Shown one piece after another: positions 1 to 7,563 of a stretch of 7,563 nt of DNA; within the stretch, counting starts at the first letter, position 1, and the number at the start of each line of letters is the position of its first letter. The notes under the pieces are model-generated. The model did not search any database. It had not been told where the DNA came from and saw only the letters and a list, made by a program, of their open reading frames with translations. This stretch comes from Acidimicrobiia bacterium (GTDB lineage Bacteria > Actinomycetota > Acidimicrobiia > Acidimicrobiales > JACDCH01). The position numbers were made by a program, and so were the translations under genes. The DNA lies in assembly GCA_013694495.1 (NCBI GenBank), contig JACDCH010000179.1:1-7563 (forward strand), in the 5' to 3' direction.

Positions 1-540
1 GAGCAGGGCCCGGCGGGTGACGCCCACGCGCGCCCGCCGTCGGAACCGTCGCTCCGGGATCGGCTCCCAGTCGCCGGCCGCACCGGCCGGCCCGCACAGC
101 AGCGTGGTGAGGAGCTCGCCGAGGGCGGCCATGTCGTCGGCCACGCTCGCCCGCTCGACCTCCGCCGCCCCGCCGAACCCGCACAGGACCGGCCGGCCCG
201 AGCCGTGCAGCACGACGTGGTCGGGCGTCAACCGCCGGTGGGCGATGCCCAACGCGTGCAGGTCGGCGACCGTGGTCGCCAGGGCGGCGATGACCGCAGC
301 CGTGGTGCCCACGTCGAGCCGGGCGTCGACCAGGGTCCGGGTGCCGGCCAGCGCGGTGACGAGCTCGAAGCCACCCGCCTCCGTGCGCTCGGCGCGCACC
401 ACCTCGACCACCCCGGGGAGGCTGGCCCGGGCCAGGACCAGCGCCTCGGCCGCCAGCCGGTCGGCGTCGGCCCCCGGCGGCGCCGCCTTGACCACGACCG
501 CCCGCCCCCCGTCACGGTCGATGCGCTGGTCGGCCGGCAC
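1..540 (-). CDS. Protein-kinase-like protein, probable pseudokinase (C-terminus cut off)
   Basis: The 180 visible residues look like a degenerate Hanks-type Ser/Thr kinase domain. A VVVKA strand supplies a VAIK-like lysine (K18), followed by a possible helix-C glutamate (E32). HRRLTPDHVVL at 101-111 aligns with the catalytic loop HRDLKPxNIL, with Arg in place of the catalytic Asp and His in place of the Asn. GFG at 121-123 replaces the Mg-binding DFG. ADDMAALGELLTTLLCG (134 onward) resembles the helix F region. No glycine-rich loop precedes the lysine. Loss of both Asp residues argues against phosphotransfer, so a binding or scaffold role is inferred; the target is unknown. GTG at 540 is the only usable start: the frame upstream has no other ATG, GTG or TTG before the dnaJ stop. 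No Shine-Dalgarno sequence is present, but a promoter sits just upstream. The gene lies 51 bp after dnaJ on the same strand and continues past the window edge. Confidence 0.72.
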   Translation of the reverse strand, partial: MPADQRIDRDGGRAVVVKAAPPGADADRLAAEALVLARASLPGVVEVVRAERTEAGGFELVTALAGTRTLVDARLDVGTTAAVIAALATTVADLHALGIAHRRLTPDHVVLHGSGRPVLCGFGGAAEVERASVADDMAALGELLTTLLCGPAGAAGDWEPIPERRFRRRARVGVTRRALL

Positions 541-578
541 GAGGCCGGATAGTAGCGAAAAAGACTGAAAGTTGTCGA
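541..578 (-). promoter_or_regulatory. Predicted promoter giving a leaderless mRNA for the pseudokinase gene
   Basis: Reading the minus strand, TCGACA (578-573) matches the -35 consensus TTGACA at five of six positions. An 18-bp spacer leads to TACTAT (554-549), which fits the actinobacterial TANNNT -10 pattern. Only 8 bp separate this from the GTG start at 540, so transcription should begin at or within a few bases of the start codon. The 51-bp gap after dnaJ is clearly more AT-rich than its surroundings. Leaderless mRNAs are common in actinobacteria; use of this promoter is inferred. Confidence 0.5.
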
Positions 579-591
579 GAGGGAGTGAGGC

Positions 592-1695
592 TTACTTGAA
601 AGCGCTCTTGATCTTGGCGAAGAAGCCGGCGTCGACGGGGGCGACGTCCTCGCCCCGGATCGCGGCCAGTTGGCGCAGGAGGTCTTCCTCCTCGCGGGAC
701 AGGTCGTCAGGCGTGTCGACGGCGACGTGGAGCAGGAGGTCGCCCCGGCCCCGGCCCTCGAGGTGGGGCACCCCCCGGCCCCGGAGGCGGAACACCTTGT
801 CGGTCTGGGTGCCCTTCGGGACGACGAGGTCCTCGGGCCCGTCGAGCGTCTCGAACGTGAGGTGGGCCCCCAGCGCGGCTTGCGTGAGCGGGAGGTGCAG
901 GCGGTGGACGAGGTCGAAGCCGTCGCGCTCGAAGCGGGGGTGGCGCCCCACCCGGACGTGCACGTAGAGGTCGCCGTGGCCACCGCCCCGGGGGCCGATG
1001 GCGCCCCGGCCCGGGAGCCGCAGCGTGGCCCCGGTGTCGACGCCGGCGGGCACGTCGACCGTGTAGCTCTTGTCGACGATGCGGCGACCCTCGCCGCTGC
1101 ACGTGGTGCAGGGCTGCTCGATGAGCTGGCCCGTGCCTGAGCAGCGCGGGCAACGCCCGGCCGACACCATCTGGCCCAGGAACGACTGCCGGACCCGCCG
1201 GACCTGGCCGCTGCCCCGGCAGTCGGCGCAGGTCTGCACCGTCGTGCCGGGCGTCGCGCCGGTGGCGCTGCAGTCGGGGCAGGCCTCGGCGGTGCGCACC
1301 CGCACCTGGTGCTCGCCGCCGAACACGGCGACCTCGAACGGGAGGTCGGCGATGACCTCGACGTCGGTGCCCCGGGGCGGGCCGCTGCTGGCGGTGGCCC
1401 CGCCGCCGGCGCCCCCGAAGAAGGCCTCGAAGATGTCGGAGATGCCGCCGAACGGGTCGCCCGCCCCGCCGGCGTTGCCGATGCCGGCTGAGCCGAACGT
1501 GTCGTAGCGCCGGCGCTTCTCGGGGTCGGACAGGACCTCGTAGGCCTGGGCCACCTCCTTGAAGCGGGCCTCGGCGTTGGGGTCGTCGGGGTTCGCGTCG
1601 GGGTGCAGCTGGCGGGCCAGCTGGCGGTACGCCCGCTTGATCTCCTCCCCGGTCGAGCCGCGGCTCACCCCGAGGACGTCGTACAGGTCCCGCAC
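592..1695 (-). CDS. dnaJ: Chaperone protein DnaJ (actinobacterial DnaJ2 type)
   Basis: Hsp40 co-chaperone that delivers unfolded protein to DnaK and stimulates its ATPase in the cytoplasm. The 367-residue product has the full type I layout. The J domain spans residues 1-68 with HPD at 31-33. A Gly/Phe-rich stretch follows at about 68-100, including a DIFEAFFGG motif. Four zinc-binding CxxC pairs lie at C139/C142, C156/C159, C182/C185 and C196/C199. The C-terminal substrate-binding and dimerisation region runs to the end. Three zinc repeats fit CxxCxGxG; the first reads CPDCSATG, with Ala for the first Gly. The start is GTG, giving MRDLYDVLGV as expected for the family. A GGAGG lies 12 nt upstream inside the end of hrcA, whose stop is 7 bp away, so the two are very likely cotranscribed. 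The position after hrcA supports DnaJ2 rather than the DnaK-operon DnaJ1. Confidence 0.96.
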   Translation of the reverse strand: MRDLYDVLGVSRGSTGEEIKRAYRQLARQLHPDANPDDPNAEARFKEVAQAYEVLSDPEKRRRYDTFGSAGIGNAGGAGDPFGGISDIFEAFFGGAGGGATASSGPPRGTDVEVIADLPFEVAVFGGEHQVRVRTAEACPDCSATGATPGTTVQTCADCRGSGQVRRVRQSFLGQMVSAGRCPRCSGTGQLIEQPCTTCSGEGRRIVDKSYTVDVPAGVDTGATLRLPGRGAIGPRGGGHGDLYVHVRVGRHPRFERDGFDLVHRLHLPLTQAALGAHLTFETLDGPEDLVVPKGTQTDKVFRLRGRGVPHLEGRGRGDLLLHVAVDTPDDLSREEEDLLRQLAAIRGEDVAPVDAGFFAKIKSAFK

Positions 1696-1702
1696 CGCCC
1701 CG

Positions 1703-2701
1703 TCAGCCCTCCGTCAGGTGGCGGCCGAGCCGCCGGCTCACGACGGCCACCGCCGCCAGGGCCTGTGGGTAGTTCATGCGGGTCGGGCCGAGCACGCCGA
1801 TGGTGCCGGCCAGCTCGCCCTCGACCTCGTAGGGGGCGACGACGAGGCTGCACTCCGACAGCGGCACCAGCCCGGTCTCGGAGCCGATGGCCACCTGGAG
1901 GCCCCGGTCGATCACGTCGCGCAGGACGGTGACGACGACGTACTGCTGCTCGAGGATCGACAGCACCTGGCGCACGGTGTCGACCGCGTCGAAGGCACCG
2001 GCCACCCGGGCCGCACCGCCCACGAAGACCTCGCCGGGATCGTCGGCGGGGTTGTGGGCGAGCACGCCGAGGGCGGCGCCGCAGGCTGCATCGGTGGCGG
2101 CGTCGCCGGTGGGTGTGAGCGACGTCGGCACCGACGTGACGGTGGTGCCGACGAGCTGCGCGCCCAGGTGGGCGGTGGCGGCGGCGAGGCGCTCGTCGCC
2201 GGTGTCGTCGGCCAGCTCGATTGTGTGCTTGTCGACCGTGCCGTCGGACAGGACGAGCACCACCAGCGCGGTGCGGGCCGTGAGCCCCACGAGCTGGACC
2301 GACCGGATCACGGCCGAGTCGTTGTGGGGCACGGTGATGACCGCGGCGTAGTCGGTGAGGTCGGACAGCAGGCGGGTGGTGTCGTGCAGCAGCGACTCGA
2401 GCTCGCCGTGCGTGCGGGAGAAGAACGAGCGCACCTGCTGCACGTGCCCGGCGCCGAGCTGCGCGGGCTCGACGATCGAGTCGACGAAGAAGCGGTAGCC
2501 CTTGTCGGTCGGGACCCGGCCGGCGCTGGTGTGGGGCTGGCGGAGGTAGCCCTCGTTCTCCAGGGCGACCATCTCGTTGCGGACCGTGGCCGGCGACGCC
2601 TTGATCGCCGGCGCGACCACGCCCGAGCCCACCGGCTGGGCGGTCTCGATGTACTCCTCCACGACGGCTCGGAGGATGGCGGCCTTGCGTTCGTCGAGCA
2701 T
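1703..2701 (-). CDS. hrcA: Heat-inducible transcription repressor HrcA
   Basis: HrcA represses class I heat-shock genes such as groESL by binding the CIRCE inverted repeat, and needs GroEL to stay active. The 332-residue product is of normal family length. It begins MLDERKAAILRAVVEEYIET, a typical HrcA start. The winged helix-turn-helix covers about 22-70, with ASPATVRNEMVALENEGYL and then the HTSAGRVPTDKGYRFFVD wing signature. The C-terminal GAF-like regulatory domain ends with GPTRMNYPQALAAVAVVSRRL (305-325), also a family hallmark. The ATG at 2701 is preferred because longer forms would add an Arg/Ser-rich, non-homologous leader read from the opposite gene. No Shine-Dalgarno sequence is visible in the CACCCCCACCG before the ATG, which is unusual. 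hrcA leads the hrcA-dnaJ unit and is divergent from the cyclase gene. No CIRCE was found upstream, so autoregulation by CIRCE is not supported here. Confidence 0.96.
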   Translation of the reverse strand: MLDERKAAILRAVVEEYIETAQPVGSGVVAPAIKASPATVRNEMVALENEGYLRQPHTSAGRVPTDKGYRFFVDSIVEPAQLGAGHVQQVRSFFSRTHGELESLLHDTTRLLSDLTDYAAVITVPHNDSAVIRSVQLVGLTARTALVVLVLSDGTVDKHTIELADDTGDERLAAATAHLGAQLVGTTVTSVPTSLTPTGDAATDAACGAALGVLAHNPADDPGEVFVGGAARVAGAFDAVDTVRQVLSILEQQYVVVTVLRDVIDRGLQVAIGSETGLVPLSECSLVVAPYEVEGELAGTIGVLGPTRMNYPQALAAVAVVSRRLGRHLTEG

Positions 2702-2855
2702 CGGTGGGGGTGATCGTGCGGTTCGCCGGGGTGTACCCCCTTTGGAACCCGGTACGACGCGCGCGATGCTACCCGCGGTCCCCCCGAGGGAGCCCCGCCG
2801 CTCCCGACGCTTCCAAGCAGTGGGCGAGGATGTGCTGGAGGGAGTGCGAAGGCCG
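2702..2855. promoter_or_regulatory. Divergent intergenic region between hrcA and the GGDEF gene
   Basis: These 154 bp must hold the promoters of hrcA (leftward) and of the cyclase unit (rightward). On the minus strand TAGCAT (2771-2766), preceded by GGG, fits the TANNNT -10 pattern and would give hrcA a leader of roughly 60 nt. No good -35 was found for it. No convincing promoter was found on the plus strand; a weak TTTGGA/GATGCT pair (2741 and 2765, 18-bp spacer) is the best I see. Neither CIRCE (TTAGCACTC-N9-GAGTGCTAA) nor the HspR HAIR motif (CTTGAGT-N7-ACTCAAG) is present. Confidence 0.45.
2720..2749. repeat. Nested inverted repeat upstream of hrcA (candidate operator or 5' UTR hairpin)
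   Basis: Outer arms GGTTC (2720-2724) and GAACC (2745-2749) enclose inner arms GGGGT (2728-2732) and ACCCC (2735-2739), with 3 and 5 unpaired bases between the arm pairs. In DNA it is a 30-bp imperfect palindrome. In the hrcA transcript it could fold into a stem with a GGGG/CCCC core and a short loop, ending 18 nt before the ATG. The symmetry is seen directly; the role is inferred. Confidence 0.5.
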
Positions 2856-3659
2856 ATGTCGCTGGGGCTCGTCCACGAGCTGACCGCGGAGCTGTCGCTC
2901 GCGACGTCCGGCGTGGGGTTCATCGCTCGATGCCTCGACCGCCTCGTCGAGCGCCTGGAGCTGACGGACGCCATCGCCGTCCTGCACGATCCCGTCCTCG
3001 GGCCCCAGATCTTCACCGCCGGCCGCCGGCCGCTGCCGGTCGACACGGTCCCGTCGCTCTTGCTCGACCGGGGCGCCGGGATCCACACCGAGCCCACCAC
3101 GCTCGACCACGCCGCCGACCTCGAAGCCATCCGCCACCTGTGCGAGGTGGCGTTCCGGCTCGATCGGCTGCAGCACGAGTCGCTGCACGACCCCCTCACC
3201 GGCCTCCACAACCGTCGCGGCTTCGACGCCCAGCTCGTGCAAGCCGTCAGCCGGGCCCAGCGCCACCGGTTGACGTTCGCCCACGTCCTACTCGACCTCG
3301 ACGGCTTCAAGTCCATCAACGACCGCCTCGGCCACCAGCGGGGCGACGCCGTCCTGCGGGGCGTGGGCGAGCGGCTGCGCCTCGGCCTGCGGGCGGGGGA
3401 CGTCGCCGCCCGGGTCGGAGGCGACGAGTTCGCCCTCATCGTGCACGTCGGCGACGAGCCCGAGCTGCTGCCAGTCCTCGACCGCCTCGGCGAGCGCTCC
3501 GTGCTGCGCGACGAAGTCGACGATGTCGGCTGGACGGTCGGCATCTCGATCTGCCCCGACGACGGCGCCACCGCCGAGGAGCTCTATCGGATCGCCGACA
3601 AGCGCCTCTACGAGGCGAAGTCGCTCCGAAAGGGGGCGAACGATGGACGGTCGCCATGA
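2856..3659 (+). CDS. Diguanylate cyclase (GAF-like N-terminus, GGDEF domain)
   Basis: Predicted to join two GTP into the second messenger cyclic di-GMP. The 267-residue product has an N-terminal region of about 100 residues that resembles a short GAF-type sensor, with no membrane segment, so it is probably cytosolic. The GGDEF domain starts at HDPLTGLHNRRGF (111-123), continues through LLDLDGFKSIND (145-156), and has an intact GGDEF at 188-192. RAGD at 179-182, five residues before GGDEF, is a correctly spaced RxxD inhibitory site, so product feedback is expected. No EAL or HD-GYP domain is attached. The ATG at 2856 is preferred because GGAGGGAG (2837-2844) lies 11 nt upstream. Starts at 2832 (GTG), 2844 (GTG) and 2766 (ATG) are in frame, the last adding an Arg/Pro-rich leader. 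The gene is divergent from hrcA and overlaps the next gene. Confidence 0.9.
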   Translation: MSLGLVHELTAELSLATSGVGFIARCLDRLVERLELTDAIAVLHDPVLGPQIFTAGRRPLPVDTVPSLLLDRGAGIHTEPTTLDHAADLEAIRHLCEVAFRLDRLQHESLHDPLTGLHNRRGFDAQLVQAVSRAQRHRLTFAHVLLDLDGFKSINDRLGHQRGDAVLRGVGERLRLGLRAGDVAARVGGDEFALIVHVGDEPELLPVLDRLGERSVLRDEVDDVGWTVGISICPDDGATAEELYRIADKRLYEAKSLRKGANDGRSP

Positions 3660-3924
3660 CCACGGGTCGGCGATCTGCGCCGAACTCGATCGTCTCGACC
3701 TCGAGCTCCGCTCGGTGCCGGGCGTCGTCGCCGTCGGCATCGAGGGCGTCGACGGCGGCCAACTCGTCGTGCAGGTGGTCGCCCTGGCCTCGCTCGCTTC
3801 GCACGACCTCAGCGAACGGGTCAACAAGGCCGTCAGCATCTGCCAGCAGCTGGTCACGCTCGAGTTGGTCGTCGAAGCGTTCCAGGCATCCAGACGTCGG
3901 CGCCCCCCTCACAAGCCGCGGTAG
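3643..3924 (+). CDS. Small hypothetical protein downstream of the diguanylate cyclase
   Basis: I do not recognise this family. The 93-residue product begins MDGRHDHGSA. It has a predicted helix at about 10-24, two hydrophobic strands (VVAVGIEG and QLVVQVVAL) joined by a Val-Asp-Gly-Gly turn, a helix around DLSERVNKAVSICQQL (55-70), and another strand VTLELVVEAF. This suggests a compact alpha/beta domain. The tail SRRRRPPHKPR (83-93) is strongly basic. There is no signal peptide or membrane segment. AAAGGGGG ends 6 nt before the ATG, a good ribosome binding site. The first 17 bp overlap the end of the cyclase gene in another frame, which suggests translational coupling. The stop overlaps the end of phr on the other strand by 16 bp. 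The regular amphipathic pattern favours a real gene; a role linked to c-di-GMP is only a guess from position. Confidence 0.68.
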   Translation: MDGRHDHGSAICAELDRLDLELRSVPGVVAVGIEGVDGGQLVVQVVALASLASHDLSERVNKAVSICQQLVTLELVVEAFQASRRRRPPHKPR

Positions 3925-5264
3925 CGTCGCAGCGCCTCCTCCCGCTCCACGGCGTGGTCGGCGATCGGCCCCGGGTAGCCGGCCGGGAGGCCGGCGGGGT
4001 CGTCCCACGGGTGGTGCACCCAGCGCCGATCGACGCCGGCCAGCTCCGGGATCCAGCGCCGCACGTAGTCGCCGTCCGGGTCGAACCGCTCCCCCTGGGT
4101 GACCGGGTTGAAGATCCGGAAGTAGGGCGACGGGTCGGTCCCCGTGCCCGCCGTCCACTGCCAGCCGTGCTGGTTCGACGCCAGGTCGCCGTCGACCAGG
4201 TGGGTCATGAACCAGCGCGCGCCCCTCGTCCAGTCCAGGTGCAGGTCCTTGACGAGGAAGCTGGCCACGATCATCCGGACCCGGTTGTGCACCCACGCCT
4301 CGCCCCGGAGCTGGCGCATCCCGGCGTCGACGATCGGGAATCCAGTGCGCCCCTCGGCCCATGCCGCGAACCGCTCGTCGGTGCTGGGGCCGGTGTCGAC
4401 CTCGATCGCCGCCATCTTCTCGTTGAACGAGCGCCTCGCCGTGTCGGGCCGGTGGAAGAGCACGTCGGCGTAGAACTCGCGCCAGCACAGCTCGGTGCGG
4501 AACCGACCCTCCGACCGGCTGCGGCCGAGCAGCGCGAGGAGCTGGCGGGGGTGGATCGTGCCGTACTTGAGGTGGGCGGACAGGCGGCTGGTGCCGTCGG
4601 GCAGGTCGGGTCGGTTCCGGCGCTCGTCGTAGTCGTCGAGGCCGCGCTCCCAGAACCGGCGGGCGGCCGCCTGGGCCGCCTGCTCGCCCGCGGCCGGGAG
4701 GTCGCAGGCGACCACCGGCTCGTCGGGCACGCGGTCGCTGGCCACGCCCTCGGCCCACCGGACGTTCGACGGTGCGAGCACCGGCTCGGGCCAACCGTGC
4801 CCCCGCCAGGCCCGGGCGAACGGCGTGAACACCTTGTACCCACCGCCGGCTGCGGTCGTGACCGTGCCCGGGGGCACGGCGTAGGCGCTCCCGTCGAGCT
4901 GGAGGTCGATGCCGACGTCGGCCAGGGTGCGGGCCACGTCGTCGTCGCGCTGGCGGCCGTAGGGACCGAAGTCCTCGGCGGCGTGCACGCTCGTGGCGCC
5001 GACCTCGGCGGCGAGCGCGGGGATGGTCGTCGCCGGCGGACCGGGCCGCACGACGAGGTGCCCGCCCATGGACCGGTCGAGCTCCTGCAGGCAGCGGACC
5101 AGGAAGGCGACCCGGGGTGCGCCCGCGGCCCCGAGCAGCCGGGGGTCGAGGACGAAGCAGGGGACGACCGCACCGTCGGGCCCGGCCGCGGCGACCGCCT
5201 CGAGCAGCGCCGGGTTGTCCGAGAGGCGCAGGTCCCGCCGGAACCAGACGACAGCGGTGGCCAC
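3909..5264 (-). CDS. phr: Deoxyribodipyrimidine photolyase (class I CPD photolyase)
   Basis: FAD enzyme that uses blue light to split UV-induced cyclobutane pyrimidine dimers. The 451-residue product opens MATAVVWFRRDLRLSDNPAL, the antenna-binding Rossmann domain. Its EDFGPYGRQRDDDV stretch (97-110) resembles the PYGRxRD motif of deazaflavin-type enzymes, rather than the E. coli folate site. The FAD domain shows TSRLSAHLKYG (225-235), TELCWREFYADVL (257-269, with E258 and W261 matching E. coli dimer-contact residues E274 and W277), TGFPIVDAGMRQL (307-319), and NQHGWQWTAGTGTDPSPYFR (364-383). N364 matches the Asn facing flavin N5, which favours photolyase over plant-type cryptochrome. W345 and W368 match E. 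coli W359 and W382, but the third electron-chain Trp (W306) seems absent. GTG at 5264 is the only start before an in-frame stop. A GGAGG lies 17 nt upstream, rather far. It follows the DUF2510 gene by 30 bp. Confidence 0.95.
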   Translation of the reverse strand: MATAVVWFRRDLRLSDNPALLEAVAAAGPDGAVVPCFVLDPRLLGAAGAPRVAFLVRCLQELDRSMGGHLVVRPGPPATTIPALAAEVGATSVHAAEDFGPYGRQRDDDVARTLADVGIDLQLDGSAYAVPPGTVTTAAGGGYKVFTPFARAWRGHGWPEPVLAPSNVRWAEGVASDRVPDEPVVACDLPAAGEQAAQAAARRFWERGLDDYDERRNRPDLPDGTSRLSAHLKYGTIHPRQLLALLGRSRSEGRFRTELCWREFYADVLFHRPDTARRSFNEKMAAIEVDTGPSTDERFAAWAEGRTGFPIVDAGMRQLRGEAWVHNRVRMIVASFLVKDLHLDWTRGARWFMTHLVDGDLASNQHGWQWTAGTGTDPSPYFRIFNPVTQGERFDPDGDYVRRWIPELAGVDRRWVHHPWDDPAGLPAGYPGPIADHAVEREEALRRYRGL

Positions 5265-5294
5265 GACGGTGTACGGACCGGCCTCCGCGCCGGA

Positions 5295-5810
5295 CTACGA
5301 GCGGTGCTCGGTCCAGGCGCTCCCGTCGAAGTACCGCTGCGAGCCCGGCTTCTCCGGGTCGGGGTACCACCCGGCTGGCGTGGCGCCCGCCGCGGCGGCG
5401 GGACCGGCCGTGCCCACCTGGGGCTGGATCACGCCGTAACCCATCTGGCCGCCGAGGACCGCGTCGGCCGCCTCGACGTCCTTGTGGAACCGCTTGTGGA
5501 TGAACGTCTTCGGGCCCAGGAGCTCGGACTTGGCCCAGATGCCCGACAGCGGACCGACGCGCGTGCCACGCGGGAGCCGACGGTCGAACCCCTTCGGCTT
5601 CGACGGAACGAACGCGCCCGCCTTCAGCACGACGTAGGCCCGATCGGTGGCGGCGACGATGTAGTACTTGGCCCCGAACAGGACGATGAGCCACGACAGG
5701 GCGGCGAAGTAGGGGGACGGTCCGGTCTGGGCCATGAAGACGGCCTGGACCTGCTCCCCGGGTTCGAGATGGGGCTGGACCCGTTCCTGGAGCTTGTCTC
5801 GCAGTGCCAT
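5295..5810 (-). CDS. DUF2510 protein with PH-like N-terminal region
   Basis: A 171-residue protein of a type common in actinobacteria, with no established biochemical role. Residues about 14-110 (HLEPGEQVQAVFMAQTG, then TDRAYVVLKAG and TFIHKRFHKDVEAAD) resemble bacterial PH-like domains. They include one hydrophobic stretch, about 34-54, that could be a membrane segment or a buried strand pair. A Gln/Gly/Ala-rich linker (about 121-144) leads to the C-terminal DUF2510 motif: GWYPDP at 147-152 and RYFDGSAWTEH at 159-169. DUF2510 usually sits at the end of membrane-associated proteins, so a surface or membrane role is possible. The ATG at 5810 follows lepA by 29 bp. No Shine-Dalgarno sequence is seen. 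TAGCTT (5825-5820), nine bases before the ATG, could be a -10 box for a leaderless mRNA, but without a matching -35. Cotranscription with lepA and phr is the simpler reading. Confidence 0.85.
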   Translation of the reverse strand: MALRDKLQERVQPHLEPGEQVQAVFMAQTGPSPYFAALSWLIVLFGAKYYIVAATDRAYVVLKAGAFVPSKPKGFDRRLPRGTRVGPLSGIWAKSELLGPKTFIHKRFHKDVEAADAVLGGQMGYGVIQPQVGTAGPAAAAGATPAGWYPDPEKPGSQRYFDGSAWTEHRS

Positions 5811-5839
5811 GGGGAGCGAAAGCTAGTCGCCGCCGGTGG

Positions 5840-7563
<1,724 letters not shown>

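Noticed and set aside
17..568. Open frames on the plus strand at the left edge (183 and 115 codons)
   Set aside because: The minus strand here encodes a recognisable kinase-like sequence; the plus-strand products are low-complexity Ser/Ala/Arg or Gly/Arg-rich with no motif.
541..594. Possible dnaJ stop-codon read-through into the kinase-like gene, since the frame stays open for 17 codons after the TAA
   Set aside because: The gap is AT-rich, has promoter-like boxes and does not encode a plausible linker. Matching frames occur by chance about one time in three.
1559..2713. A 384-codon plus-strand frame opposite hrcA
   Set aside because: It is antisense to hrcA, which is certain, and its product is a Gly/Val/Asp/His-rich mirror translation without any domain.
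2702..2855. CIRCE or HAIR heat-shock operators in the hrcA upstream region
   Set aside because: No sequence resembling TTAGCACTC-N9-GAGTGCTAA or CTTGAGT-N7-ACTCAAG was found on reading both strands.
3436..5694. A 752-codon open frame on the minus strand spanning phr and parts of its neighbours
   Set aside because: It is a shifted frame of phr and the DUF2510 gene, extremely Arg/Pro/Gly-rich, and crosses real gene boundaries.

Overview
The window is very GC-rich, and third codon positions in the real genes are almost always G or C. The gene content is actinobacterial: a DUF2510 protein, an hrcA-dnaJ2 pair, a photolyase with a deazaflavin-type motif and a GAF-like/GGDEF protein. An uncultured or little-studied actinobacterium, possibly of class Acidimicrobiia, fits best; that placement is inferred from gene style, not proven.

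Layout from right to left, since most genes are on the minus strand. lepA (elongation factor 4) enters from the right edge without its first residues. It is followed, 29 bp later, by a small protein with a PH-like N-terminal part and a C-terminal DUF2510 motif. A class I photolyase (phr) follows 30 bp after that. These three look like one transcription unit. It meets head-on a two-gene plus-strand unit: a diguanylate cyclase and a 93-residue unknown protein whose start overlaps the cyclase end by 17 bp. The unknown gene and phr overlap tail to tail by 16 bp, leaving no room for a separate terminator.

A 154-bp divergent region separates the cyclase from hrcA. It holds a nested inverted repeat but no recognisable CIRCE element. 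hrcA and dnaJ follow on the minus strand 7 bp apart as a heat-shock pair. After 51 bp comes the start of a protein-kinase-like gene that leaves the window at the left edge. Its catalytic Asp residues are replaced, so it looks like a pseudokinase. It appears to have its own promoter placed so that the mRNA would be leaderless.

Functionally this is the widespread actinobacterial lepA/hrcA/dnaJ neighbourhood (translation factor, heat-shock repressor, co-chaperone) with lineage-specific insertions: photolyase, c-di-GMP synthesis and a pseudokinase. The genes usually expected near here in relatives (hemN/hemW before hrcA, rsmE after dnaJ) are not in the window. No RNA gene, mobile element, CRISPR array or tandem repeat was seen. 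I saw no convincing new multi-gene system. The most unusual items are the pseudokinase with its leaderless promoter and the dyad upstream of hrcA.
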